The translations under genes were made by a program, and so were the position numbers. Shown one piece after another: positions 1 to 8,584 of a stretch of 64,000 bases of DNA. The notes under the pieces are model-generated. The model had not been told where the DNA came from, did not search any database, and saw only the letters and a program-made list of their open reading frames with translations. This DNA comes from Streptomyces sp. NBC_00258 (GTDB taxonomy: Bacteria > Actinomycetota > Actinomycetes > Streptomycetales > Streptomycetaceae). Each line of letters opens with the position of its first letter. The first letter of the stretch is position 1. The DNA lies in NCBI RefSeq assembly GCF_036182465.1, contig NZ_CP108081.1, forward strand, positions 5,270,001 to 5,334,000, read 5' to 3'.

Positions 1-55
1 GCAGGATCGGCGGGGAGGGGCTGCGGTCCGGACTGCGGTCGGTCGTCTGGGTCAC
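1..55 (-). CDS. Partial CDS, N-terminus only (possibly DUF6350 membrane protein)
   Basis: A GTG at 53-55 on the minus strand opens a frame that stays open to the window edge and begins VTQTTDRSPDRSP. A GGGAG lies about nine bases upstream. Only 18 codons are visible, so the product cannot be identified from sequence. In Streptomyces a DUF6350 (PerM-like) membrane protein often lies between sucCD and purN, and Ser/Pro-rich starts of this type are compatible with it; that assignment rests on remembered gene order only. It would be divergent from the sigma-like gene at 161. Confidence 0.35.
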   Translation of the reverse strand, partial: MTQTTDRSPDRSPSPPIL

Positions 56-160
56 GCCGCCATGCTCCCAACGACACGCGCTTTCTCCTCGTAACAGGCG
101 AACCCCGGATGTGTCGCTCAATATACGTTTTATGTACTTTTACGTGCGAAGGGGCGCCCG
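56..160 (+). promoter_or_regulatory. AT-rich promoter and ribosome binding site of the sigma-like gene
   Basis: The stretch 115-145 is strikingly A/T-rich for this genome. A -10-like TACTTT lies at 135-140, and GAAGGGG at 148-154 ends six bases before the GTG at 161, which fixes that start. If the partial minus-strand gene is real this is a divergent promoter region. Confidence 0.5.
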
Positions 161-1132
161 GTGACGCAGACCCCTGCCTGCCCGCCGCCACTTCCGGAGG
201 CCGAGGCCGAGGACGGGACCGAGGTGAATACCGAGGCGGAGAACCAGCCGGAGAACCCGGACGGGACCGACGTGGAGGACCCGGACGGGACCGAGGTGGA
301 GGCCGACTTCGAACCCGCGCCCCCCGCCCTCGCCCTGACGCCAGGTCAGGCCTTCGACGCCCTCTACGCATACGCGGCCCCCGCCCTCGTACGGCAGACC
401 TATCTGCTGACCGGGCGGCGCGAGCTGGCGCGCGAGTCCGTGGAGCGGGCCTTCCAACTGGCGTGGCAGCGCTGGCCGGAGGTGGCGGTTGACCGGGATC
501 CCGCGGGCTGGGTGCGGGCGGCGGCGTACGAGTACGCGATGTCCCCCTGGCACAGGCTGCGTCTTCGGCACCGGACTCCGGAGCCGCCGCCCGCCGCCCT
601 GGACGACCGCCGGCTGCTCTCCGTACTGCTCAGCCTCCCGCCCGCGTACCGCCGCACCGTGCTCCTCTACGACGGCCTCGGCCTCGGGCTGCCGGAGACC
701 GCGGCCGAGACGGAGGCGAGCACGCCCGCGGCGGCGGGCCGGCTGCTGCACGCGCGTGAGGTCGTCGCCGCGCGCGTGCCCGAGCTGGCGGATCCCGAGG
801 AGCTGCGGCTCAGGCTGACGGAGCTCGGGAGCAAGGAGTCGCTGCGGACCGCCGCGAAGCCCGTCGTGGTGCGGTCGGGAAGTGAACGCCGCGCCCGTCG
901 CTGGACCCGTGCCGCCATCGCCTTCACGGTCCTGCTCATCGGTTCCACCGCGTTCACGCTCCGCACGGCTCCCGACCACTACGAGGCCCCGCAGGCGCCC
1001 GCCGCGACGATCAGCGGGGTTCCGCCGCGGTCGGGCTCCGGTCCGCTGTCCGAGGAGGAGCAGGAGATCCGCGCCAAGCTCCGCTCGACGTTCCAGAACG
1101 GTCCGGAGAGGCTCCGGCCGGAACTCCGCTGA
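161..1132 (+). CDS. ECF sigma-factor-like protein with C-terminal transmembrane helix
   Basis: This 323-residue protein starts at GTG 161 behind a good Shine-Dalgarno. It has an acidic low-complexity N-terminus (about residues 12-50, with repeated DGTEV/DPDGTEV), then a segment like sigma region 2 (about 59-115, including LYAYAAPALVRQTYLLTG), then one like sigma region 4 (about 143-195, LPPAYRRTVLLYDGLGL). After a basic stretch comes a single transmembrane helix near 245-265 (AAIAFTVLLIGSTAFTL) and a short tail outside the membrane. The sigma-type regions are degenerate, so it may not bind promoters. Related actinobacterial proteins are annotated as sigma-70-like. It converges on sucCD across a strong terminator. 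I am confident it is a gene, less so that it is an active sigma factor. Confidence 0.8.
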   Translation: MTQTPACPPPLPEAEAEDGTEVNTEAENQPENPDGTDVEDPDGTEVEADFEPAPPALALTPGQAFDALYAYAAPALVRQTYLLTGRRELARESVERAFQLAWQRWPEVAVDRDPAGWVRAAAYEYAMSPWHRLRLRHRTPEPPPAALDDRRLLSVLLSLPPAYRRTVLLYDGLGLGLPETAAETEASTPAAAGRLLHAREVVAARVPELADPEELRLRLTELGSKESLRTAAKPVVVRSGSERRARRWTRAAIAFTVLLIGSTAFTLRTAPDHYEAPQAPAATISGVPPRSGSGPLSEEEQEIRAKLRSTFQNGPERLRPELR

Positions 1133-1169
1133 GGAGCGTGGGCGCGAGAGTCACCGGGCATACGGCAAC

Positions 1170-1214
1170 GCGGACGGGCCCGCACCCCTGGAGAAGGGGT
1201 GCGGGCCCGTCCGC
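1170..1214. terminator. Bidirectional intrinsic terminator
   Basis: A perfect 19-bp stem (arms 1170-1188 and 1196-1214, core gggcccgcacccc) encloses a 7-base loop between the convergent sigma-like gene and sucD. As is usual in Streptomyces there is no U tract. Confidence 0.85.
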
Positions 1215-1272
1215 GTACAGGCTGCGAATCAGCCGTCCGGGAGCTGTCCCGGGGCTGAGCCGGGAGCCGTGC

Positions 1273-2157
1273 TCAGCCGGCGAGGATGGCGCGGGCCAGC
1301 TTCGCCGTCTCGGTCGGGGTCTTGCCGACCTTGACTCCGGCGGCCTCCAGGGCCTCCTTCTTCGCGGCGGCCGTGCCGGAGGAGCCGGAGACGATGGCGC
1401 CGGCGTGGCCCATGGTCTTGCCCTCGGGCGCGGTGAAGCCCGCGACGTAGCCGACGACCGGCTTCGTCACGTTCTTCGCGATGAAGTCGGCCGCGCGCTC
1501 CTCGGCGTCGCCGCCGATCTCGCCGATCATGACGATCAGGTCGGTGTCGGGGTCGGCCTCGAACGCGGCCAGCGCGTCGATGTGCGTCGTACCGATGACC
1601 GGGTCGCCACCGATGCCGACGGCCGACGAGAAGCCGATGTCACGGAGCTCGTACATCATCTGGTACGTCAGCGTGCCGGACTTCGAGACCAGGCCGATGC
1701 GGCCCGGCTTCGTGATGTCGCCCGGGATGATGCCGGCGTTGGACTGGCCCGGCGTGATGAGGCCGGGGCAGTTCGGGCCGATGATGCGGGTCTTGTTGCC
1801 CTTCGCCTTCGCGTACGCCCAGAAGGCGGCGGAGTCGTGGACGGCGATGCCCTCGGTGATGACGACCGCGAGGGGGATCTCGGCGTCGATGGCCTCGACG
1901 ACGGCGGCCTTGGAGAAGGCCGGGGGCACGAAGAGGACGGACACGTTGGCGCCCGTCTTCTCGATCGCCTCGGCGACCGTGCCGAAGACCGGGATCTCGG
2001 TGCCGTCGACGTCGACCGACGTGCCGGCCTTGCGCGGGTTCACACCGCCGACGATGTTCGTGCCGTCGGCCAGCATGAGCTTGGTGTGCTTCATGCCCGT
2101 GGAGCCGGTCATGCCCTGGACGATGACCTTGCTGTCCTTGTTGAGGAAGATAGCCAT
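1273..2157 (-). CDS. sucD: Succinyl-CoA synthetase alpha subunit
   Basis: Alpha subunit of the TCA-cycle enzyme that interconverts succinyl-CoA and succinate with substrate-level NTP formation; it binds CoA and carries the phosphohistidine. The 294-residue product starts MAIFLNKDSKVIVQGMTG, the normal SucD beginning, so the longer open frame upstream to 2406 is not used. Visible landmarks are the CoA-binding Rossmann start (GSTGMKHTK), the NPRKAG segment, IGPNCPGLITPG, and GHAGAIVSG near residue 250 that contains the active-site histidine. It lies 22 bases downstream of sucC on the same strand, so the two subunits are almost certainly one transcript. The length matches the family. Confidence 0.98.
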   Translation of the reverse strand: MAIFLNKDSKVIVQGMTGSTGMKHTKLMLADGTNIVGGVNPRKAGTSVDVDGTEIPVFGTVAEAIEKTGANVSVLFVPPAFSKAAVVEAIDAEIPLAVVITEGIAVHDSAAFWAYAKAKGNKTRIIGPNCPGLITPGQSNAGIIPGDITKPGRIGLVSKSGTLTYQMMYELRDIGFSSAVGIGGDPVIGTTHIDALAAFEADPDTDLIVMIGEIGGDAEERAADFIAKNVTKPVVGYVAGFTAPEGKTMGHAGAIVSGSSGTAAAKKEALEAAGVKVGKTPTETAKLARAILAG

Positions 2158-2179
2158 GGCTGTGGTTTTCCCTCGTCCC

Positions 2180-3358
2180 TTACTTGGCCGCGGCCAGCTC
2201 GGCGGCCTTGTCGGCCGCGCCGTCCATGGTGTCCACGCGCTGCACCAGCGGGTGGTTGGCGTCGGACAGGATCTTGCGACCCAGCTCCGCGTTGTTGCCG
2301 TCCAGACGGACGACCAGCGGCTTGGTGACTTCCTCGCCCTTGTCGGCGAGCAGCTGCAGCGCCTGGACGATGCCGTTGGCGACCTCGTCACAGGCGGTGA
2401 TGCCACCGAAGACGTTGACGAAGACGGACTTGACGTCCGGGTCGCCGAGGATGATCTCCAGGCCGTTCGCCATGACCGCGGCGGAGGCGCCGCCGCCGAT
2501 GTCGAGGAAGTTGGCCGGCTTCACGCCACCGTGGTTCTCACCGGCGTACGCGACGACGTCGAGGGTGCTCATGACGAGACCCGCGCCGTTGCCGATGATG
2601 CCGACCTCGCCGTCGAGCTTGACGTAGTTGAGGTTCTTCTCCTTGGCGGCGGCCTCGAGCGGGTTGGCCGCGTCCTTGTCCTCGAGCGCCTCGTGCTCCG
2701 GCTGGCGGAAGTCGGCGTTCTCGTCGAGCGAGACCTTGCCGTCCAGCGCCAGGATGCGGCCGTCCTTGGTCTTCACCAGCGGGTTGACCTCGACGAGGAG
2801 CGCGTCCTCGGCGACGAAGGTCTCCCACAGGGTCACCATGGCCTCGGCGACACCCTCGGCCACCTCGGCCGGGAACTTCGCCTGGGCGACGATCTCGCGC
2901 GCCTTCTCGATGTTCACGCCCTCGACGGCGTTGACCGGGACCTTCGCGAGGGCCTCGGGGGTCTTCTCCGCGACCTCCTCGATGTCCATGCCGCCCTGCA
3001 CCGAGGCCATGGCCAGGAAGGTGCGGTTGGTGCGGTCGAGGAGGTACGAGACGTAGTACTCCGCCTCGATCTCCGGGGACAGCTCGGCGATCATCACCTT
3101 GTGGACCGTGTGGCCCTTGATGTCCATGCCGAGGATGTCGGTCGCACGGGCGACCGCCTCGTCGGGGTCGGCGGCGAGCTTGACGCCGCCGGCCTTCCCT
3201 CGGCCACCGACCTTCACCTGGGCCTTGACGACGGACTTGCCGCCAAGCCGCTCGGTCGCCTCGCGGGCTGCCTCAGGCGTGTCGATCACTTCACCGGCCA
3301 GCACCGGTACACCGTGCTTGGCGAAGAGGTCCCTCGCCTGGTACTCGAACAGGTCCAC
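2180..3358 (-). CDS. sucC: Succinyl-CoA synthetase beta subunit (ADP-forming type)
   Basis: Beta subunit with an N-terminal ATP-grasp fold for nucleotide and a C-terminal succinate-binding/flavodoxin-like half. The 392-residue protein starts MDLFEYQARDLFAKHG at a GTG (3356-3358), the canonical SucC N-terminus. Diagnostic segments include VKAQVKVGGRGKAGGVKLA in the ATP-grasp domain, LLVEVNPLV at the metal site and GGITACDEVANGI in the ligase half. It is first in the sucCD operon; its promoter must lie in 3359-3560, though no strong -35/-10 pair is obvious. Confidence 0.98.
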   Translation of the reverse strand: MDLFEYQARDLFAKHGVPVLAGEVIDTPEAAREATERLGGKSVVKAQVKVGGRGKAGGVKLAADPDEAVARATDILGMDIKGHTVHKVMIAELSPEIEAEYYVSYLLDRTNRTFLAMASVQGGMDIEEVAEKTPEALAKVPVNAVEGVNIEKAREIVAQAKFPAEVAEGVAEAMVTLWETFVAEDALLVEVNPLVKTKDGRILALDGKVSLDENADFRQPEHEALEDKDAANPLEAAAKEKNLNYVKLDGEVGIIGNGAGLVMSTLDVVAYAGENHGGVKPANFLDIGGGASAAVMANGLEIILGDPDVKSVFVNVFGGITACDEVANGIVQALQLLADKGEEVTKPLVVRLDGNNAELGRKILSDANHPLVQRVDTMDGAADKAAELAAAK

Positions 3359-3799
3359 GCGCGTCCGTCCCTATCAGGTATCTCGCGGTTCGTTGTCTGC
3401 GTGGGCGTGCCGCGAAGGGCAACGTGACTGCGCGGTCACAAGGAAGGCGTGGGCACGGTGGCCGGCACGCGGCATGTCCGTCTCGCAGGTTATCCCCGCT
3501 CGTGGTGGGGTCGTAAATCGCAGATCACACCTGGGCGGTGATTACGGTCACAGATTGCCAGTTTAAAGGGCCTCACCAGGCTGGGGTTTGCCTGGTGAGG
3601 CCCCTCGAACAGCCCCTAACAGTGACCTAAGGGGCGTAGGGCGGCCGGTCCCCACCCCAATGAGGACCGCCCGGCCCTGACCGCAGGGTTTCGGTCGCAC
3701 GGACCGACGGATTTCGGCCGTACGTGGCCGTCGCCCTGCGGGGTCGGATGGGTGCCGTACGGCCGGCCGCCGGGCACGGCCGTACGACGGGGGCGTCGG
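3359..3799. other. Intergenic region: sucC promoter side and upstream gene terminator
   Basis: These 441 bases hold no convincing gene. The sucC-proximal half should contain the sucCD promoter. The hairpin at 3568-3603 terminates the minus-strand gene that ends at 3800. The remainder, 3604-3799, is an ordinary GC-rich 3' region. Confidence 0.6.
3568..3603 (-). terminator. Intrinsic terminator downstream of the 11-residue repeat protein
   Basis: A perfect 13-bp stem (gggcctcaccagg at 3568-3580 paired with 3591-3603) with a 10-base loop. Read on the minus strand it is followed by TTTAAACT, a weak U-containing tail, so it best serves the gene ending at 3800, 197 bases upstream. Confidence 0.8.
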
Positions 3800-5746
3800 T
3801 CAGACGCCGTAGGGGGAGCCGTACTGCCCGTACGGGGCGGTCGGCGTGTGGCTCGGGGTGACCCCGTTGGCGGTCGGCAGATAGCCCGGGGTGACGGACT
3901 CGGCGACGTCCTCGACTCCGCCGACTGCGTTTTCGGCCAGCGGGCCGGCGGCCGACTCGACGGTTCCGGTCACGTTCCGCGCGAAGGGCCCGACCTGTCC
4001 GGTCACGTCGGCCGCGAACGGGGCGACCTCACCGACGACACCGTCCGCGAAGGGGCGTACGTCGCCCGTGACGCCGTACGCCAGCGTCGTGGCGCTGCCG
4101 CCGACCCCGTCCACGACGGGCCGGACGTACTGGACGACCGTGTCCACGACCGGCCGCACCGCGCCGACGGCGCCCTCGGCGAACGGCGGCACCTGGCCGA
4201 CGGCTCCCTGCGCGAACGGATCGACCTCGCCGACCACGCCGTACGCGAGCGGCGGGACCTCGCCGACGACGCCGCCCGCGAAGGGGCTCACGTCGCCGAC
4301 GACACCGTCGGCGAGCACGGTCGCGTCACCGACCGCCTGCCCGGCGACGGGCACCACACCGTCCACCGCCGTGGCGGCGACGGGCGGGAGGACGGAGCCG
4401 ACGGTCTCGTCGGCGACCTGGGTGACCACGGCGGTGGCGTACGGGGGGACGTCCGCGACCACGCCGGTGGCGTACGGGGCGACCTCGCCGACGACGCCGG
4501 TCGCGTACGGGCCGACGTTCCCGACCACGCCCGTCGCGTACGGGGTGACGTCGCCGGTGACTCCGTCGGTGTACGTGCGCACGTCGGCCACGACCTCGTG
4601 TGCGAGGCCGGTGGCGTTGCCCACGGCCTGACCGGCGACCGGGACCACGCCGTTCGCGGCGCCGGTGGCGACCCGGGCGACTCCGGTCACGGCCTGGTCC
4701 GCGACGGGGGTGACACCGGCGACGGCCCGGCCGGCGATCGGGGTGACGCCGTGCACGGCGGTGGCGGCGACAGGCGGCAGCGCGGCGGCGGCCGTCTCGT
4801 CGACGACCGGGGTGACGGTCCCCTGGATGCCGCGGACGGTGGAGGGGAGGCCGGTGACGGTGGCGGCCGCGTCGGCCTTCACGGAGGTGACGGTGGCCTG
4901 GGCACCGCCGCCCAGCGTGGCGACCGTGCCGTGGACTTCGGTGGTGGTGCCGTGCACCTGGCTCCTGGCCCCGGTGACCGTGTTCTGGAGGTGGGCGGGG
5001 GTGGCGTCGAGGGTGGCCTGGAGATGGCCGGGCGCGTTGTTCACGGTGCGGCGGGAGTCGGGGACGGTCCGGCCTGCGGTGGCGACGGTCTGCCTGACCT
5101 CGGCGCGGGCACCTGAGGGGACGGCGGTGGCGGTGCGCCGGGTGGCCCCGAGCTTCGTCTGCGTGGCGGCGAGGGCCTGCTCCAGCTCCGGCGCGAACGC
5201 AGAGAGGGGGCCGAAGAGGTAGTCGACCTCGCCCTGGGGACGGGGGCCGGGGGCGTCGGACAGCGCGTCGGTGGCCACGGCGGTCGCGACGGCGGCGGAC
5301 TCGGCGGTCGCGGCCCCGGCCCTGGCTTGGGTCTGCTGGGCCGGCAACTCGGCATCGACGTACCGGCGGGCCTGGTCGGCCGCCTTCGTCTTCGTGTCGA
5401 CGGCTGGGGCCGACTTCGCCCTGTCGATGGTGTCGGTGCTCGTGCCGGTGACGGCGGTGACGGTGTCCTGCGCCTTGGCGGTCGTGCCGCCGGTGACGTC
5501 GGTGAGGGTGTCCGTCGTCGTGCCGGTGGTCGTGGAGACGTCGCTCCGGACGTCACCGACCACCCCGTCGACCGTGTCGGTGACCGTGCCGACGACGCCG
5601 TCCACGTCGTCCACCGAGAGGGACGCGTCGGGTACGGAGGCGGACGTGGCGGGCAGTTCGTCCGCGCTGGCGACGGCTGAGCCGAGTGCCCAGGCGCCGG
5701 TGACGCCGGCAGCTATGACGATGGAACGGCGAATGTTCTTGTGCAT
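3800..5746 (-). CDS. Secreted protein built of 11-residue tandem repeats
   Basis: I do not recognise a named family. The 648-residue product starts with a clear signal peptide (MHKNIRRSIVIAAGVTGAW, cleavage near residue 28 after ASA). Residues about 40-330 are a Val/Thr/Ala-rich helical region with DTVDGVVGDV-type units. From about 400 to 610 the chain falls into consecutive 11-residue units of pattern G-(E/D)-V-x-P-(F/Y)-A-x-G-V-V, for example GNVGPYATGVV, GEVAPYATGVV, GEVDPFAQGAV. It ends in a Tyr/Gly-rich tail (YGQYGSPYGV). There are no obvious cysteines or catalytic motifs. It follows another secreted repeat protein on the same strand with a 246-base gap. An exported structural or envelope-associated role is inferred only from composition. 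Confidence 0.85.
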   Translation of the reverse strand: MHKNIRRSIVIAAGVTGAWALGSAVASADELPATSASVPDASLSVDDVDGVVGTVTDTVDGVVGDVRSDVSTTTGTTTDTLTDVTGGTTAKAQDTVTAVTGTSTDTIDRAKSAPAVDTKTKAADQARRYVDAELPAQQTQARAGAATAESAAVATAVATDALSDAPGPRPQGEVDYLFGPLSAFAPELEQALAATQTKLGATRRTATAVPSGARAEVRQTVATAGRTVPDSRRTVNNAPGHLQATLDATPAHLQNTVTGARSQVHGTTTEVHGTVATLGGGAQATVTSVKADAAATVTGLPSTVRGIQGTVTPVVDETAAAALPPVAATAVHGVTPIAGRAVAGVTPVADQAVTGVARVATGAANGVVPVAGQAVGNATGLAHEVVADVRTYTDGVTGDVTPYATGVVGNVGPYATGVVGEVAPYATGVVADVPPYATAVVTQVADETVGSVLPPVAATAVDGVVPVAGQAVGDATVLADGVVGDVSPFAGGVVGEVPPLAYGVVGEVDPFAQGAVGQVPPFAEGAVGAVRPVVDTVVQYVRPVVDGVGGSATTLAYGVTGDVRPFADGVVGEVAPFAADVTGQVGPFARNVTGTVESAAGPLAENAVGGVEDVAESVTPGYLPTANGVTPSHTPTAPYGQYGSPYGV

Positions 5747-5992
5747 GCGTGCGTCAGTCCTTCGGAAGACCGAGAGTTCGGGACGTGAGGGGGAGGGACC
5801 GGGCGTCCGGAGGGGCCGATGCGCCGCGTCGGTGCGAGGAGTCGAGCACCGACGGCCGTGGCAGCGGCCCGCGTCCGGGGGGTGTCCGGCCGATCGCGTC
5901 CGGAGGCATCGGAGGGATGTCGGATGTCCGGACGGGCGCGGGCAGACCTGTGCCGCCCCCGCGCGGCAGGTCTCAGCGGGGGAAGGCCGGTC

Positions 5993-7081
5993 CTAGCCGG
6001 GGAACGCCGGAATGTCCCGGTGCCTGTCCCGGGTCCCGACCGCGGTGACGTCCGCGGCGGCGCCGGGCACCAGCGTCGGCCGGGCCCTCTCGTTCAGCGC
6101 GACGGCCTGCGCGTCGCCGTGCCGCGGCGACCCGTTGTCGACCGCGGAGTGACGCCCCAGCACACCCGTGGGGTCGCCGTCGGGAACCTGGTGCACGGGT
6201 GCCTGCACGGCCCGCGTGCCCTGGGTGCCCGTCTGGTGGCGCACCTCGTCACCGGCCGCCGCGAGGCCACCGGCGAACTGCGGCCCGTACGCCACCGCCG
6301 CGCTGTCGTCGCGCGACTGCTTCTCGGCCGCCCGGTGGTCGTCCGTCGCCCCGCCGGGCTGCTGCGGCGCCGTACCGGCCGGCAGGGTCTGACCGGGAAC
6401 CGCGGGCAGCGGCAGCCCCGGGAACTCCGGCAGCCCGGGAAGGCCCGGCAGCGTGGGCAGTTGAGGCAGCGACGGCCACCACTGCGGCGGGGCCGGGCGC
6501 TCGCCGATCCCGCCGGACACCCCGCCGGTGATCTGATCCACCAGATCTCCGATGGGCCGTACGACGTCCTCGGCGACCGGCGGTACTACCCGCTCGGTGA
6601 CCGGGCGCACCACCTGCTCGGTGACCGGCCGCACGACGCGCTCGGTCACCGGCCGCACGACAGGCTCGGCGGCCGGCCCTACGACTCGCTGGACTTCGTC
6701 GGTCACGGGCGTGATCGCCTTGGGGAGTCCGGGTTGTTCAGAGCCAGAGCCAGAGGCGGAGTCAGCGGCAGCGCCTGAGTTGGAGCCTGGGGCAGTGGCG
6801 GAAGCGGACGGGGTGGTCGTCGATGGGGAGGTGGCCGACGCTGCGGTCACGGACCTGGAGTTCGAGCCCGGGGCCCGCTCTCCGATCCGCTGCTGCTCCG
6901 AACCCTTCGCCATCTGCTCGGCCGAACTCGTCACCGACCGCACGGCCGCTGTGGGCGTCGAGGCCGGCGCGACACCGTCCACCGCGCGCGCCTGCTCCCC
7001 GCAGAGGAGCCCCAGCACGAACAACCCGCCCACCAGCAAGGCCACTTGCAGCGCACGCCGCCCCGCCGCCGTGCGCGTCAT
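5993..7081 (-). CDS. Secreted low-complexity protein with 8-residue repeats
   Basis: Unrecognised function. From ATG 7081 the protein is 362 residues and begins with a signal peptide (MTRTAAGRRALQVALLVGG, hydrophobic to about residue 24, cleavage after ARA). A TTG at 7118-7120 in the same frame would add 13 residues; neither start has a strong ribosome site, and I prefer the ATG because it gives a compact signal peptide. A Ser/Thr/Ala-rich stretch leads into 8-residue units (RPVTERVV, RPVTEQVV, RPVTERVV, PPVAEDVV), then a Pro/Leu-rich segment and a C-terminus ending RDRHRDIPAFPG. It lies upstream of the 11-residue repeat protein in the same orientation, so the two may be co-expressed. Confidence 0.75.
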   Translation of the reverse strand: MTRTAAGRRALQVALLVGGLFVLGLLCGEQARAVDGVAPASTPTAAVRSVTSSAEQMAKGSEQQRIGERAPGSNSRSVTAASATSPSTTTPSASATAPGSNSGAAADSASGSGSEQPGLPKAITPVTDEVQRVVGPAAEPVVRPVTERVVRPVTEQVVRPVTERVVPPVAEDVVRPIGDLVDQITGGVSGGIGERPAPPQWWPSLPQLPTLPGLPGLPEFPGLPLPAVPGQTLPAGTAPQQPGGATDDHRAAEKQSRDDSAAVAYGPQFAGGLAAAGDEVRHQTGTQGTRAVQAPVHQVPDGDPTGVLGRHSAVDNGSPRHGDAQAVALNERARPTLVPGAAADVTAVGTRDRHRDIPAFPG

Positions 7082-7342
7082 GCGCAGAGCGACATCGGGC
7101 AGTACTGCTGACAGGGCCAAGGCGGGGAGAGCCTCCCGTGCGGAGGGACAAGGCGGTGCGAGATCGGGTGGGGCGGGGTGGAGCGCATCGGGGCGCGGCG
7201 ACGAGGCTGCGCGCCCCCTGAAGTCCCGCCGATCCTTGCACGGGACTCCCGAGGTTGCGCAAGTCCCCTGTTACCGATGGATACTCATGTCCGCTATTTC
7301 CGTCGTCTTTCGGCTCCACGGCCTCGGCCGCTTCCGCCGCCG

Positions 7343-8584
7343 CTACTGCCCCGGGCTCCCGGTGTCCGGTATCGGCAGCGGGCGCTTCTCGATCGCCGCC
7401 GCCATCACCTCCGGGAAGAGGTCGGGCGTACAGGCGAACGCCGGTGCGCCCAGCGCCGCGAGCGCCGCCGCGTGCTCACGGTCGTATGCGGGAGCCCCCT
7501 CGTCGGACAGCGCGAGCAGCGTCACGAACTGCACCCCCGCCGCCTTCATCGCCGCGACCCGCTTCAGCATCTCGTTCCGGATGCCGCCCTCGTAGAGGTC
7601 GCTGATGAGGACGACCACGGTGTCGGCGGGGCGTGTGATCTGCGACTGGCAGTACGCCAGTGCCCTGTTGATGTCCGTGCCGCCGCCGAGCTGTGTGCCG
7701 AAGAGCACGTCGACCGGGTCGTCGAGCTGGTCGGTGAGGTCGACGACGGCCGTGTCGAAGACCACGAGCCGGGTGTTGATGGACCGCATGGAGGCGAGGA
7801 CCGCGCCGAACACCGACGCGTACACGACCGACGCCGCCATCGAACCCGACTGGTCGATGCAGAGGATGACCTCCTTCTTCACCGACTGCGACGCGCGCCC
7901 GTACCCGATGAGCCGCTCGGGCACGATCGTGCGGTACTCGGGCAGGTAGTGCTTGAGGTTGGCCGAGATCGTGCGGTTCCAGTCGATGTCGTGATGGCGG
8001 GGCCTGTTGATACGGGCGCTGCGGTCGAGGGCACCGGTGAGCGTGGCCCTGGTCCGCGTCGCGAGCCGCTTCTCCAGGTCCTCGACCACCTTGCGTACGA
8101 CCGCCCGTGCCGTCTCCTTGGTCGTCTCGGGCATGGCCTTGTTGAGCGAAAGGAGCGTGCCGACCAGGTGGACGTCCGCCTCCACCGCCTCCAGCATCTC
8201 CGGCTCCAGGAGCAGGGTGGACAGGCCGAGCCGGTCGATGGCGTCCCGCTGCATGACCTGGACGACCGAGGACGGGAAGTACGTCCGGATGTCCCCCAGC
8301 CACCGGGCGACGGACGGCGCGGACGCCCCGAGCCCCGCCGAACGCTCCCGCCCCGCCCGCGCCTTGCCCCCCTTGCAGTTCCCGTACAGCGCCCCGAGCG
8401 CCCCGTCCATCGCGGCGTCCTGCCCGGTGAGCGAGCACCCGGTGCCGTCCGCGTCCTCCCCGCCGAGCACGAGCCGCCAGCGGCGGAGCCGTTCGTCGCC
8501 GGCGCCGGCCGGATCGGGCGCGCCGCCCGGCTCGGGAGTCCCGGCTTGGTCTGTCGCTCCCGTGTTCACCGCTCCCGCGCTCAT
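7343..8584 (-). CDS. VWA-domain protein (CoxE/YehP-like) of a MoxR system
   Basis: A 413-residue cytosolic protein with a C-terminal von Willebrand A domain. The metal-binding site is complete: DQSGS at residues 244-248, the Thr in GGGTDIN near 298 and the Asp in VLISDLYEG near 323. The N-terminal 230 residues are helical (LEPEMLEAVEADVHLVGTLL, YRTIVPERLIGYGR). Its ATG overlaps the stop of the DUF5682-like gene as ATGA, so the frame running on to 9745 is not used and the genes are translationally coupled. VWA proteins of this type normally partner MoxR AAA+ ATPases, and one is encoded two genes upstream. The enterobacterial yehL/yehM/yehP/yehQ cluster has a comparable set. The molecular target is unknown. 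Confidence 0.92.
   Translation of the reverse strand: MSAGAVNTGATDQAGTPEPGGAPDPAGAGDERLRRWRLVLGGEDADGTGCSLTGQDAAMDGALGALYGNCKGGKARAGRERSAGLGASAPSVARWLGDIRTYFPSSVVQVMQRDAIDRLGLSTLLLEPEMLEAVEADVHLVGTLLSLNKAMPETTKETARAVVRKVVEDLEKRLATRTRATLTGALDRSARINRPRHHDIDWNRTISANLKHYLPEYRTIVPERLIGYGRASQSVKKEVILCIDQSGSMAASVVYASVFGAVLASMRSINTRLVVFDTAVVDLTDQLDDPVDVLFGTQLGGGTDINRALAYCQSQITRPADTVVVLISDLYEGGIRNEMLKRVAAMKAAGVQFVTLLALSDEGAPAYDREHAAALAALGAPAFACTPDLFPEVMAAAIEKRPLPIPDTGSPGQ

Noticed and set aside
1481..3427. Long plus-strand open frame opposite sucCD
   Set aside because: It is a reverse-strand shadow of two unmistakable genes, caused by high third-position GC.
3752..5116. 454-residue plus-strand frame rich in Gly/Asp/Arg
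   Set aside because: Its composition is an artefact of the 11-residue repeats on the opposite strand; there is no ribosome site or domain.
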